Positions 35,007-43,042 of a stretch of 64,000 nt of DNA are shown here, in pieces. The stretch's first letter is position 1, and the number at the start of each line of letters is the position of its first letter. The stretch is from UMGS692 sp963653425 (GTDB taxonomy: Bacteria > Bacillota > Clostridia > Christensenellales > CAG-314). The position numbers and the translations under genes were made by a program. The notes below the pieces were generated by a model that ran no database searches, was not told where the DNA came from, and saw only the letters and a program-made list of their open reading frames with translations. Location of the stretch: the NCBI GenBank assembly GCA_963653425.1, contig CAVJWC010000002.1:198130-262129 (forward strand), given 5' to 3'.

Positions 35007-35190
35007 ATAGTTTTATCGATTCAGGTTTTTACACTCTTTAGTTTTTTTCGATGTTTTTGTGATTTCAGGCGCAGCGGTATTAAAAGCGTCTTCCCTTTGT
35101 ATTTACGATTGAAAACCTAAGCATACTACGACAAATATAAAAGTTTTCGTTTTCGTAATAAAAGTTGCTCCCCTATGGGGAGCAACTTTT
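35007..35190 (+). ncRNA. Candidate small RNA
   Basis: About 180 bases lie between a promoter (34972-35000) and a strong intrinsic terminator (AAAGTTGCTCCCC, loop TAT, GGGGAGCAACTTTT at 35161-35190), with no ribosome site or start codon of promise on the plus strand. The 5' part is very T-rich. The start is placed one short distance after the -10 box and is approximate. A minus-strand frame crosses the terminator stem, but its product looks artificial. This is purely structural evidence. Confidence 0.4.
35161..35190 (+). terminator. Strong hairpin terminator
   Basis: A 13-bp perfect stem with a 3-base loop, followed by TTTT. In the reverse sense it also ends in an A/T run, so it could act both ways. 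Confidence 0.8.
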
Positions 35191-35463
35191 GTATGCGGAA
35201 AGTAAGGTGAATTCAACGCGTATATAATTCCGATGTAATGTAAATAAAAGCCTTCAGCGACCCGAAAACGCTTTTCATTACAAAAATATAGTTTCAAAAA
35301 ACGAAAATTTCGATAAGAAACGAGAAAGCCTTGATTTAATCGTTACGGTATGTTATACTAAAATTATTCTGTGTTATGTGCTTTTTCTTCCTCCCCCTAA
35401 TATTCCACGGTAATAAATCATTATTCTCCTCTTCGATTCATTACCCGTCACCCGGCAAAGATT
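35191..35463. other. Intergenic, nothing recognised
   Basis: AT-rich sequence between the hairpin at 35161-35190 and the convergent end of the MerR gene. I see no gene or clear site. Confidence 0.4.
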
Positions 35464-35931
35464 TTATTCTTCTTCTGAATTATTCGGCAAGGTTTGCAGT
35501 TCCTGTCTGATTTTACGGAACCGCTCCGGCACCTCGGAAAGTTTCATATTTTTCGGTGTTTCGACGGTGCCTGCCTGCTTTGCCGTTTCGTAGTACCAGC
35601 ACTTATAGTCCACCATTTCCATAGTGTGTTGCAATTCCGCCATCTGCTCTTTCAAAACTTCCCGTTGACGGCGGAACATGGAAAGCCTCATGTCGATCGT
35701 TTCGTTGCCTTGCAGAGCCATTTCAATATATTGCCGGATGCCACTGATGGACATTCCGGCTTTTTTCATGCAACCGATGACCTGAAGCCATTCGAAATCG
35801 CTCTCCCGAAACATACGGATACCGCCCGAAGAACGTTCCACAAAGGGCAGAAGTCCCTCCTTGTCGTAGTAGCGCAGTGTAGACGCCGTTATGCCCAGCA
35901 GATTTGCCATTTCTCCAACCGTGTAAACCAT
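35464..35931 (-). CDS. MerR family transcriptional regulator (AdhR/NmlR-like)
   Basis: The 155 residues have the MerR winged-helix N-terminus (YTVGEMANLLGITASTLRYYDKEGLLP, here abbreviated; near 3-29), SSGGIRMFRESDFEWLQVI and a coiled-coil dimer helix (FRRQREVLKEQMAELQHTMEMVDYK in part). The effector region is short. MerR proteins of this kind activate redox and aldehyde detoxification genes by twisting promoters with a 19-bp spacer. Exactly such a promoter lies in the divergent region and points to the reductase cluster. ATG at 35931 is set by GGAGGAAT on the minus strand; a longer frame would cross the operator. Confidence 0.9.
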   Translation of the reverse strand: MVYTVGEMANLLGITASTLRYYDKEGLLPFVERSSGGIRMFRESDFEWLQVIGCMKKAGMSISGIRQYIEMALQGNETIDMRLSMFRRQREVLKEQMAELQHTMEMVDYKCWYYETAKQAGTVETPKNMKLSEVPERFRKIRQELQTLPNNSEEE

Positions 35932-35963
35932 AAAAATTCCTCCGGAAATTTTTCGAAATTCGC

Positions 35964-35994
35964 TTGACTTAAAGTTAACTTTAAGTTGTATACT
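35964..35994 (+). promoter_or_regulatory. MerR-type promoter with 19-base spacer and perfect operator palindrome
   Basis: TTGACT at 35964-35969 and TATACT at 35989-35994 are 19 bases apart. The spacer side is filled by ACTTAAAGTTAACTTTAAGT at 35967-35986, a perfect 20-base palindrome. Long spacer plus dyad between the boxes is the known arrangement for MerR activation. It faces the RibD-like gene and thus the whole cluster to 38904. Confidence 0.85.
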
Positions 35995-36062
35995 ATACGC
36001 GAAGTTCAGGAACAGTATACTTCGGAAGAAAAAATTTGTCAACAGCGTGGAGGGAATCGGGA

Positions 36063-36743
36063 ATGAACAGACCTTATATCATATGTCACATGATGACTTC
36101 TGTGGACGGGCGCATCGATTGCGCTATGACCGAGCAATTGCCGGGAGTAGAGGAGTATTACGATACGCTCGAAGCGCTTTCCGCACCCAACAGGGTGAGC
36201 GGGCGTGTAACCGCGCAGTCGGAGCTTGCGCGCCAAGGAACGTTTAGTAGCGCCAAGTCAACCCCGCTCGGTAAGGAAGGATTTTCCAAAGCGGCAGAGG
36301 CGACAGGCTACGAGATAGTGACGGACACGAACGGCACGTTGCTCTGGGACGGGATTACGGAGAACGAACGTCCGCTTCTGATTCTGACGTCGGAGCGCGT
36401 CAGCCGAGAATACCTTGCCTATCTGGACGAAAACCGCATTTCGTGGATTGCCTGCGGAAAGGAACGTATCGATCTGTGTCGTTCCTGCGAACTGCTTGCC
36501 ACGGAGTTCGGTGTGGAACGTATGGCTGTCGTCGGCGGAGGACGCATCAACGCGGGCTTTCTGTCGGCGGAATTGCTTGACGAAATCAGTATTCTCATAG
36601 GCGCGGGTATCGACGGACGTGGCGGTATGAGCGCCGTGTTTGACGGTCTGCCGACGGAACGCAGAGTTACGCCCCTTCGCCTGAAAAGCGTACGGCAGTA
36701 CGACAGCGGGGCGGTATGGCTACGCTATGCCGTGGAACGATAA
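36063..36743 (+). CDS. Dihydrofolate-reductase-like protein, RibD C-terminal family
   Basis: The 226 residues match the RibD C-terminal (DHFR-fold) reductase family: PYIICHMMTSVDGRID at the start, RPLLILTSERVSREYLAYL, ISWIACGKERIDL and the NADPH-binding VERMAVVGGGRINAGFLSAELLDEISI (in part). Stand-alone members reduce assorted carbonyl or flavin-like substrates and seldom act in riboflavin synthesis. It is first in the MerR-driven cluster. ATG 36063 is preceded by GGAGGGAAT. Codon use (CGC, CTG, CCG) differs from the host-like genes, as for the genes behind it. Confidence 0.82.
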   Translation: MNRPYIICHMMTSVDGRIDCAMTEQLPGVEEYYDTLEALSAPNRVSGRVTAQSELARQGTFSSAKSTPLGKEGFSKAAEATGYEIVTDTNGTLLWDGITENERPLLILTSERVSREYLAYLDENRISWIACGKERIDLCRSCELLATEFGVERMAVVGGGRINAGFLSAELLDEISILIGAGIDGRGGMSAVFDGLPTERRVTPLRLKSVRQYDSGAVWLRYAVER

Positions 36744-36764
36744 TTCACCGCAGGAGGTTACATT

Positions 36765-37196
36765 ATGAAGTACGAAAACAAAGAATTATTCGAGAAAATC
36801 AACGTATTCGGCGAGGGAAGTGCAAATACCGCTTACGCAGAGTATTTTACGGGGGGTTCTTTTCTGAATCCGCTGACCGATCCGAAGAGCGGACTATTTG
36901 TCGCTAACGTTACCTTTGAGCCGAGTTGCCGGAATAACTGGCATATTCACCGCGCAACGAAGGGTGGCGGACAACTTCTGCTTTGTACGGCAGGCGAAGG
37001 CTGGTATCAGGAGGAAGGCAAGACAGCCGTCAGTCTGCAAGAGGGAAGCGTGATTATGATTCCCGCCAACGTCAAACACTGGCACGGAGCGAAAAAGGAC
37101 AGCTGGTTCAGCCATATCGCCGTGGAGATCCCGGGTGAGAATTGCCGTAACGAGTGGTGCGAACCCGTTTCCGAAGAAGAATACGCAAAGCTGTAA
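36765..37196 (+). CDS. Cupin domain protein
   Basis: The 143 residues form one cupin barrel: NVTFEPSCRNNWHIHRATKGGGQLLLC with metal-binding HIH, GEGWYQEEGKTAV, EGSVIMIPANVKHWHGAKK with the second His pair, and HIAVEIPG. This class often occurs with carboxymuconolactone-decarboxylase-like proteins and quinone or aldehyde-handling reductases. CAGGAGG is a strong ribosome site. It is the second gene of the MerR cluster. Confidence 0.88.
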   Translation: MKYENKELFEKINVFGEGSANTAYAEYFTGGSFLNPLTDPKSGLFVANVTFEPSCRNNWHIHRATKGGGQLLLCTAGEGWYQEEGKTAVSLQEGSVIMIPANVKHWHGAKKDSWFSHIAVEIPGENCRNEWCEPVSEEEYAKL

Positions 37197-37212
37197 AGGG
37201 AGGATATGAAAA

Positions 37213-37548
37213 ATGGCAGTAAAGCAGACGGCTGGCAGAGATTCTCTTGGCAAATTCGCGCCGAAATTCGCTGAACTGAACGACGACGTGCTGTTCGGTG
37301 AGGTTTGGAGCAGGGAGGACAAGCTCTCACTCCGCGACCGTTCGCTTGTAACGGTGGTCGCGTTGATGGCGCAGGGGTTGACGGACGAGAGTTTCCGCTA
37401 CCACCTGACGACGGCGAAGAAAAACGGCATCACAAGGGATGAGATCGCGGAGATCGTGACTCACGCAGCCTTCTATTGCGGCTGGCCGAAAGCGTGGGCG
37501 GTGTTCCGCATGGCAAAAGAAATCTGGAATGAGGAGGACGAAAAATGA
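37213..37548 (+). CDS. Carboxymuconolactone decarboxylase family protein
   Basis: This 111-residue AhpD-like alpha-helical protein contains GEVWSREDKLSLRDRSLVTVVALMAQG, FRYHLTTAKKNGITRDEIAEIVTHAAFYCGWPKA and VFRMAKEIW. These blocks match the small CMD family, though the AhpD CxxC is replaced, with only one Cys in FYCGW, so peroxidase activity is unlikely. It overlaps the aldo/keto reductase gene by 4 nt. Confidence 0.9.
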   Translation: MAVKQTAGRDSLGKFAPKFAELNDDVLFGEVWSREDKLSLRDRSLVTVVALMAQGLTDESFRYHLTTAKKNGITRDEIAEIVTHAAFYCGWPKAWAVFRMAKEIWNEEDEK

Positions 37549-38414
37549 TCTTAAAGGAAACCTACACGCTTGCAAACGGCGTTCAGATTCCCAAGCTTGG
37601 ACTTGGCACCTGGTTTATCGATGACGATAAGGTGGCAGAAGCGGTTCGTGCGGCGGTCAAGTCAGGCTATCGGCTGATTGATACTGCGCAGGCTTACGGC
37701 AATGAGCGTGGCGTCGGTGAGGGCGTGCGCACCTGCGGTATCCCGCGTGAGAAGCTGTTCGTCGCAAGCAAGGTAGCGGCGGAGCTGAAAACTTATGATG
37801 ACGCGGCGAACTCCGTTGACAAGACGCTGGAAAAGATGGGGCTTGACTATATGGATCAGATGATCATTCATTCTCCCCAGCCCTGGAACGAGTTCCGCAC
37901 GGAGAAACGCTATTTTGAAGAAAACAGGGCAGTCTGGCGCGCGTTGGAGGATGCGCAGACGGCGGGTAAGGTCAAGGTTATCGGCGTATCCAACTTCTTA
38001 AAAGACGATCTCGAAAACCTGCTCGGTTCCTGCCGAGTAAAGCCTATGGTCAACCAGATTCTGCTGCACGTCGGCAATACCGATTTTGCATTGGCGGACT
38101 TCTGTAAAGCTCAGGGCATTCAGGTGGAAGCCTATTCTCCCATTGCCCACGGTGAGGCATTGAAATATCCGGCAATTGCGGATATGGCAAAGAAATACGG
38201 AGTGTCCGTCGCGCAGATCTGTATCCGCTATGTGATTCAGCTCGGCGCGGTCGCTTTGCCGAAAACCGCAGACCCGAACCACATGGCAACCAACGCCGCC
38301 GTGGATTTCGTTATCTCCGACGGAGATATGGAAACGCTCAAAAACATGAAACGCATTACTGACTACGGTGAATTTAACGTATTTCCCGTGTTCAGTGGCA
38401 AGTCGTTGGCATAA
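37545..38414 (+). CDS. Aldo/keto reductase (2,5-diketo-gluconate reductase-like)
   Basis: A 289-residue NADPH-dependent barrel: ANGVQIPKLGLGTW near 11, YRLIDTAQAYGNERGVGEG near 45 with Asp and Tyr, FVASKV, YMDQMIIHSPQPW with the His, KVIGVSNFLKDDLENLL, VNQILLHVG and the cofactor loop ALPKTADPNHMATN. All four tetrad residues are visible. It belongs to the MerR cluster and probably handles reactive aldehydes or ketones, which fits an AdhR-like regulator. Confidence 0.92.
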   Translation: MILKETYTLANGVQIPKLGLGTWFIDDDKVAEAVRAAVKSGYRLIDTAQAYGNERGVGEGVRTCGIPREKLFVASKVAAELKTYDDAANSVDKTLEKMGLDYMDQMIIHSPQPWNEFRTEKRYFEENRAVWRALEDAQTAGKVKVIGVSNFLKDDLENLLGSCRVKPMVNQILLHVGNTDFALADFCKAQGIQVEAYSPIAHGEALKYPAIADMAKKYGVSVAQICIRYVIQLGAVALPKTADPNHMATNAAVDFVISDGDMETLKNMKRITDYGEFNVFPVFSGKSLA

Positions 38415-38427
38415 GGAGAAAAAAGAA

Positions 38428-38904
38428 ATGAAAACTTTGATTTTGTATTATTCATATAGCGGCAATACCAAGCGCATTGCCGAAACGATTCACAAAGAAA
38501 TCGGCGGGGATATTGCCCGTATCGATACGGTCGTTCCCTACGACGGCGACTATAATAAGGTCGTTGAGCAGGGACAGCGTGAAACAGCAGAGGGCTTCTG
38601 CCCGGAACTGAAACCGTTGCATATTGACCTGACGGCTTACGATACCGTCGTTCTCGGTTCTCCCGTCTGGTGGTATACCTTCGCGCCCGCAATGCACAGC
38701 TTTTTGAAAATGGCAGACCTTACGGGAAAAACCGTTTATCCCTTTGCAACCAACGGCGGCTGGCTCGGACATACGCTGAAAGACTTCGAAAAAGCCTGTA
38801 AAGGCGCAACCGTAAAGCTCGGACTCGGCGTGCGTTTCGATGAATCCACTCTTCGCACCCCCGAGAAAGAAATTCAGACGTGGATTAAAACCATTCGCGC
38901 CTAA
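38428..38904 (+). CDS. Flavodoxin-like protein
   Basis: The 158 residues start with LILYYSYSGNTKRIAETI, the FMN phosphate loop, continue with YDTVVLGSPVWWYTFAPAMHSFL and end in a helix with GVRFDESTLRTPEKEIQTW. This is the flavodoxin_4-like group usually next to aldo/keto reductases and cupins in Firmicutes. It is the last gene of the cluster and supplies or takes electrons by inference. ATG 38428 follows AAGGAG; an upstream in-frame start lies inside the reductase. Confidence 0.9.
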   Translation: MKTLILYYSYSGNTKRIAETIHKEIGGDIARIDTVVPYDGDYNKVVEQGQRETAEGFCPELKPLHIDLTAYDTVVLGSPVWWYTFAPAMHSFLKMADLTGKTVYPFATNGGWLGHTLKDFEKACKGATVKLGLGVRFDESTLRTPEKEIQTWIKTIRA

Positions 38905-38987
38905 AGCCCTGCGCCTTTCGGTATCCGTCGTCAAAACATCGCCCGAAATTCAACGCAACAAACAGGTAATTTAAGTTGGCATTCTAA

Positions 38988-39074
38988 GCAAACAACCATA
39001 CAATTTGCCCGAAAATTAACGCAAACAACCATACGATTTGCATGAAATTTAACGCAAACAACAGGCAATTGACG
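38988..39074. repeat. 33-bp tandem direct repeats, about 2.7 copies
   Basis: Units start at 38988, 39021 and 39054, each with gcaaacaacca or close variant, and the first two agree at most of 33 positions (differences at cccg/catg and single bases). A more degenerate copy begins around 38941. There is no spacer of unrelated sequence, so it is not CRISPR. Confidence 0.7.
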
Positions 39075-39150
39075 TTTGAATTCCACGTAAGCAAGACGAA
39101 AAGCATCGTAAATTAACGATTGATTTATAGTTTTTTACCTTTTTATACAG

Positions 39151-39187
39151 AAAATCCCCCGAGTCGACTCAACTCGGGGGGATTTTT
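39151..39187. terminator. Strong bidirectional hairpin terminator
   Basis: AAAATCCCCCGAGT pairs with ACTCGGGGGGATTTTTT around CGACTCA. It lies immediately downstream of the minus-strand tRNA and also could stop the flavodoxin transcript from the other side. Confidence 0.88.
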
Positions 39188-39273
39188 TGGTGCCGGAGGT
39201 GGGACTCGAACCCACACGGTATCGCTACCAACGGATTTTGAGTCCGTCACGTCTGCCATTCCATCACTTCGGC
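39188..39273 (-). tRNA. tRNA-Leu, anticodon CAA
   Basis: Read on the minus strand, the 86 nt start GCCGAAGTGATGG, have the anticodon stem-loop ACGGACTCAAAATCCGT with CAA, a long variable arm as in class II tRNAs, the T arm GTGGGTTCGAGTCCCAC and an encoded CCA end. In the acceptor stem position 5 (A) faces position 68 (C), one A-C mismatch; the rest pairs. It decodes UUG. Confidence 0.95.
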
Positions 39274-39283
39274 GTTCCTACCG

Positions 39284-39312
39284 ATTTTACTATAAAACCC
39301 CGTAAAAATCAA
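39284..39312 (-). promoter_or_regulatory. Promoter of tRNA-Leu
   Basis: On the minus strand TTGATT (39312-39307) and TAAAAT (39289-39284) with a 17-base spacer, 10 nt before the mature tRNA 5' end. Confidence 0.75.
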
Positions 39313-39847
39313 GCGTTTTTCAGTGATTTTCGCGTTGATTTTTTTAGTTTTTGCTACGTAACGTCAAGCGCTCCGTTCTTTATAACCGATTATTTTTACG
39401 GAAACGAATCGGTTGAGCCTTCGCTTTAACTTCCTTTTATATACAATAAAGTACGCTCCCTGTCGGTTTCCTTGTCTGAACTGAACCAAAGGTTTGTTTT
39501 TATCGTAAAAAGCTGTGTGCCGTAAAGAAAGCTTTAAAAAACGGAGAGTTTCGTTTTTACGTTAATCGGCGATAAAGAATAACGCGCTTGGCATTCCTTT
39601 TTTCCCTTGTCGCGATTCTCCGTAAATCTCCGTCGTTTTCCGTTTCGAAGGCTAAGTCTTCCATTCGTTGTTGCAGATATTTTTTTATTCGGATAAATTC
39701 CCCCGTTTGTTTTTACCCGATAAAACGAAAATAAAGTAATCGGCGTCGTTTTTTCTCGGGACTCATCGTTCCGCTTATTTTTACAGGCGTTGTTTTCCGT
39801 TTTCAAAGGCGTTTGAATAAAAGGCGCGTGAAAGGCAATAAAAAGAA
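39313..39847. other. Intergenic region, T-rich, with a dispersed 15-mer
   Basis: No supported gene in about 530 bases. ATCGGCGATAAAGAA at 39565-39579 recurs exactly at 44565-44579 and nearly at 16012-16026, all intergenic. A 90-codon minus-strand frame (39534-39806) is Lys/Asn/Arg-rich and unconvincing. Confidence 0.5.
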
Positions 39848-39876
39848 TTGAAAAAAAATTCGAGCTGTGATATAAT
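39848..39876 (+). promoter_or_regulatory. Sigma-A promoter of the asp23-nusB group
   Basis: TTGAAA at 39848-39853 and TATAAT at 39871-39876, spacer 17, about 44 nt before the ATG at 39920. Confidence 0.85.
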
Positions 39877-39919
39877 TACAATGCATAGTTGCGAAAAAAT
39901 ACAGAAGGAGGGGCTGAAT

Positions 39920-40285
39920 ATGAACGTCGTTTCCAGAACGGACAAAAACGGTAAAGTCGTTTACAGCAGCGATATTCTCAATTCGATAGTTCAGTGCGCC
40001 GCTGAGGAAGTGGAGGGAGTGGTTAAAAACTCTCAGAATTCCAAGATCAACAAACGTTACAAGAACGGAGTTAAGGTCGAATCGATTGGCGAATACGTTT
40101 ATATCGACGTGTTCGTTAAACTTTACCACAACGTTAAAGTGAAGGACGTTTCCTATCTCGTGCAGGAATCGATTAAAAACACGGTCGAATCCATGACGGA
40201 TTTTAAGGTGAAAGACATTAACGTTCACGTCGTTGACGTGGAATTTGCGACGGTTTCGTTCGGACAGCCCCGATTGGAGGAATAA
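39920..40285 (+). CDS. Asp23/Gls24 family protein (YqhY-like)
   Basis: The 121 residues read GKVVYSSDILNSIVQCAAEEVEGVV, VKVESIGEYVYIDVFVKLYHNVKV and VHVVDVEFATV, the normal Asp23 fold. The place directly before nusB is the conserved site of yqhY in Firmicutes, where the protein modulates acetyl-CoA carboxylase and membrane-lipid homeostasis. The start at ATG 39920 with GGAGGGG is chosen over a longer frame that would begin inside the -35 box. Confidence 0.92.
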   Translation: MNVVSRTDKNGKVVYSSDILNSIVQCAAEEVEGVVKNSQNSKINKRYKNGVKVESIGEYVYIDVFVKLYHNVKVKDVSYLVQESIKNTVESMTDFKVKDINVHVVDVEFATVSFGQPRLEE

Positions 40286-40882
40286 ATGAGAAAATACGCA
40301 AGAGAAACCGCGTTTTCTATGACTTACGCGTTTCTGATGACCAACGAAAGACTGGACGATATACCCGATTTGTTTGACGGCAGACTTCTTGACGCGAAGG
40401 ACAGAGAGTTTATCTTCAAGGTTTACGACGGCGTTATAGACAACGAAGACAGATACGAAGAATATATAAAGAAATTTGCAGAAGGTTTCAGACTGGAGAG
40501 AATTTACAGAATCGACAGGGCTTTGCTTCTTTCCGCAATGAGCGAAATGGAGAACGTGAAAACGCCCGCGCCCGTAGTTATCGACGAAATCGTTACTTTC
40601 GCCAAAAAGTACAGCACCGAAAAGAGCATGAGCTTCATTAACGGTATTCTCGGCAGTTTCGTAAGAACTTCGCCAATAGATACCTGCGCTTGCTGTAACC
40701 CCGTAAAAAACGACGTTTCCTGCGATAATAAACCCGAGGAAACCCAAATTTCGGACGGTTGCGGTAAACCCGAAGAAAGAGTTTCTTTTGAAGGAACGAA
40801 CGGCGAGGTTATTCTTCAGAAACCCGCGATTCCCGACGAAGACGAATTTCTCGGCGGGATTTTCGACGAAGATGAGACTTAA
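40286..40882 (+). CDS. nusB: Transcription antitermination factor NusB with C-terminal extension
   Basis: Residues 1-132 are NusB: RETAFSMTYAFLM, DREFIFKVYDGVIDN, RIYRIDRALLLSAMSEM and VVIDEIVTFAKKYSTEKSMSFINGILGS (in part). NusB binds boxA RNA with S10 in rRNA antitermination. About 65 further residues follow that most NusB proteins lack: a Cys-containing acidic tail (DTCACCNPV, SDGCGKPEE, ending in FLGGIFDEDET). The extension is in frame with normal codon use. The next gene, folD, follows after about 118 nt. Confidence 0.93.
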   Translation: MRKYARETAFSMTYAFLMTNERLDDIPDLFDGRLLDAKDREFIFKVYDGVIDNEDRYEEYIKKFAEGFRLERIYRIDRALLLSAMSEMENVKTPAPVVIDEIVTFAKKYSTEKSMSFINGILGSFVRTSPIDTCACCNPVKNDVSCDNKPEETQISDGCGKPEERVSFEGTNGEVILQKPAIPDEDEFLGGIFDEDET

Positions 40883-40961
40883 ACGGTTATAAGTGCTTAA
40901 TATAATAGTCGCTAACTACTTAATACGGTAATCATAATAGACTTCTGATAATTGTTATAAT

Positions 40962-40979
40962 CGTTGCCCGCGCGCAACG
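40962..40979. other. Short GC-rich hairpin between nusB and folD
   Basis: CGTTGC and GCAACG pair around CCGCGC, 21 nt before the folD start. It could slow transcription or affect translation start; no T run follows. Confidence 0.4.
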
Positions 40980-41000
40980 GATTTTAAGGAGAAAACGGTA

Positions 41001-41852
41001 ATGGCAAAAATAATTGACGGCAAGAAATTCGCTGCGGATTTTATAGCAAACTTAAAGGAAGAAACGGAAAAATTCCGCGCCGAAACGGGTAAAAGCGTTC
41101 GTCTTGCAACGCTTATCGTAGGCGATAATCCTTCTTCGCTTTCGTATATAAAGAGAAATAACCAGAGTTGCGAAAAAGCGGGAATAGAAAGCGTCGTGGT
41201 GACTCTTCCCTGTAGCAGCAGTCAGGAAGAAGTTATAGAAGCGGTAGAAAAACTCAATAAAGACGCTTCCGTAAACGGAATTTTACTTCAGCTTCCCATG
41301 CCAAAGCATATAGACAAAGATAAAGTCATCGACGCGCTCGATCCCAAAAAGGACGTGGACGGACTTACGAAAAGGAACGCCGCCGATTTGTATCTCGGAA
41401 ACAAAGGCGCTTTCGTTCCCAATACGCCCATGGGCGTTCTTACTCTCATGAAGTCGGAGAACGTCGGAATTTCAGGCAAACGCGCCGTCGTTATAGGCAG
41501 GAGCAACATCGTAGGAAAGCCTATGGCTATGCTTCTTCTGGGTGAAAACGCAACCGTTACCGTTTGTCACAGCAGAACGCAAAACATTGCCGAAATCTGC
41601 AGGGAAGCCGATATACTGGTTTCCGCCGTGGGTAAAGCGGGCTTCGTTACGGGAGACATGATAAAAGAAGGCGCGGTCGTTATGGACGTCGGCACCAATT
41701 TCGAAAACGGAAAGCTCGTAGGCGACGTCAGGTTTGACGAAGCGGAGAAGAAAGCTTCTTTAATAACGCCCGTTCCGGGAGGTTGCGGACCGGTTACGGT
41801 ATGTATGCTTATGAGGAACGTACTTAACGCGGCTGTCGCTCAGAATAAATGA
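41001..41852 (+). CDS. folD: Methylenetetrahydrofolate dehydrogenase/cyclohydrolase FolD
   Basis: This bifunctional enzyme of one-carbon metabolism converts methylene-THF to formyl-THF. The 283 residues contain TLIVGDNPSSLSYIKRNNQSCEKAGI (catalytic Tyr and Lys in YIKRN... near 50-60), the signature NGILLQLPMPKHID, DVDGLT, the NADP site VVIGRSNIVGKPMAMLL and the final TPVPGGCGPVTVCML. Length is normal. Its stop overlaps xseA by 4 nt. Confidence 0.97.
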   Translation: MAKIIDGKKFAADFIANLKEETEKFRAETGKSVRLATLIVGDNPSSLSYIKRNNQSCEKAGIESVVVTLPCSSSQEEVIEAVEKLNKDASVNGILLQLPMPKHIDKDKVIDALDPKKDVDGLTKRNAADLYLGNKGAFVPNTPMGVLTLMKSENVGISGKRAVVIGRSNIVGKPMAMLLLGENATVTVCHSRTQNIAEICREADILVSAVGKAGFVTGDMIKEGAVVMDVGTNFENGKLVGDVRFDEAEKKASLITPVPGGCGPVTVCMLMRNVLNAAVAQNK

Positions 41853-43042
41853 TTATATCGGTTTCTCAGTACGGCAATTTAATAAAAGGAATACTGGACA
41901 GCGAACCTATTTTATGCAGATTGAGCGTAAAAGGAGAGGTTGCCGAGTGCAAAAGAAGCGGTGACGCGATCTGGTTTACGATAAAAGACGAATTCTGTCG
42001 TATGAGCTGTTTTTCCTTCACCTATAAAGACATTCTTCAAACGGGCGAAACGGTAGTCGTTACGGGAAGTCCTTCCTATTACGTAAAGAGCGGTAATCTT
42101 TCTTTTTACGCGCAGGAAGTCAAACCTGAAAACAAGCGCGGAGATATGCTCGCGCGTCTTCTGGAACTCAAAAACAAGCTCGAAAAAGAAGGCGTTTTTT
42201 CCAACAACCGACAGGTCGACCGTTACGCAAAGAAAATCGGCGTGGTTACGAGTACTACGGGAGCGGCGGTAAGGGATATTATCGACGTTGCAAAGAGGCG
42301 CAACCCCATGGTCAGCATAGCCGTTTTTCCGAGTAAAGTTCAGGGAGAAGGTTCAGCCGACTCTGTAAGAAGGGGCGTGGAGTACTTTTCTCACAGCGAC
42401 GTCGATACCGTTATAGTTGCAAGGGGCGGAGGAAGCAAAGAAGACCTTACCGCTTTTAACGACGAAAAGCTCGTACGTTCCGTATACGAATGCAGTAAAC
42501 CCGTTATTTCCGCCGTCGGACACGAAATCGATTTTACGCTTTGCGATTTTGCCGCCGATTTACGCGCGCCCACGCCTTCCGCCGCGGCAGAACTCGCGAC
42601 TGCGGATATTGCGGAAGTCAAAGAATCGCTCGTTTACCTTACTCAAAGAGCCGGAACGCTTGCAGGCAGTATGCTTGCGGAAGTTTCGGAAGATATCCGT
42701 TACGAGCTTAAATACGCGGGCGAGATTTTTAAGGGTAAACTTTCGGGCGCGGAAGCAAGTTTGAGAACGCTCGGTCACAGAGCCTTTTCGGCAGTTAACG
42801 TAAAGCAGGACGGCGTTGAAAAACGTTTTGACGGACTTATGAGTTTAGCCGAAGCCACAAGTCCTATGAAGCTTTTGCGCAGGGGAATGGCTGCCCTTTC
42901 CGTTAACGGCAGGGATCTTAACGAAAACGAACTTTCGGTCGGACTGGAATTCGACGCAAGAATGCACGAAAAGCGTTTTACCGCAAGAGTAATCGGTATT
43001 ACGGAGGAGAAAAATGGGACAGAAAAAGAAGAACGATCTTGA
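41849..43042 (+). CDS. xseA: Exodeoxyribonuclease VII large subunit
   Basis: The 397 residues show the N-terminal OB fold (LCRLSVKGEVAECKRSGDAIWFTIKDE in part) and the catalytic region with VTSTTGAAVRDIIDVAKRRNP, VIVARGGGSKEDLTAFNDEKLVR (the ARGGGS..DL motif), SAVGHEIDFTLCDFAADLRAPTPSAAAEL and the C-terminal coiled-coil. It degrades single-stranded DNA together with XseB. It overlaps xseB by 29 nt. Confidence 0.97.
   Translation: MIISVSQYGNLIKGILDSEPILCRLSVKGEVAECKRSGDAIWFTIKDEFCRMSCFSFTYKDILQTGETVVVTGSPSYYVKSGNLSFYAQEVKPENKRGDMLARLLELKNKLEKEGVFSNNRQVDRYAKKIGVVTSTTGAAVRDIIDVAKRRNPMVSIAVFPSKVQGEGSADSVRRGVEYFSHSDVDTVIVARGGGSKEDLTAFNDEKLVRSVYECSKPVISAVGHEIDFTLCDFAADLRAPTPSAAAELATADIAEVKESLVYLTQRAGTLAGSMLAEVSEDIRYELKYAGEIFKGKLSGAEASLRTLGHRAFSAVNVKQDGVEKRFDGLMSLAEATSPMKLLRRGMAALSVNGRDLNENELSVGLEFDARMHEKRFTARVIGITEEKNGTEKEERS

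Noticed and set aside
35103..35297. 64-codon minus-strand frame over the 35161 hairpin
   Set aside because: It translates the terminator stem and AT-rich flanks and has no ribosome site.
38941..39074. CRISPR array
   Set aside because: Repeats are directly adjacent with no unique spacers, only about three units, and no cas genes are present.
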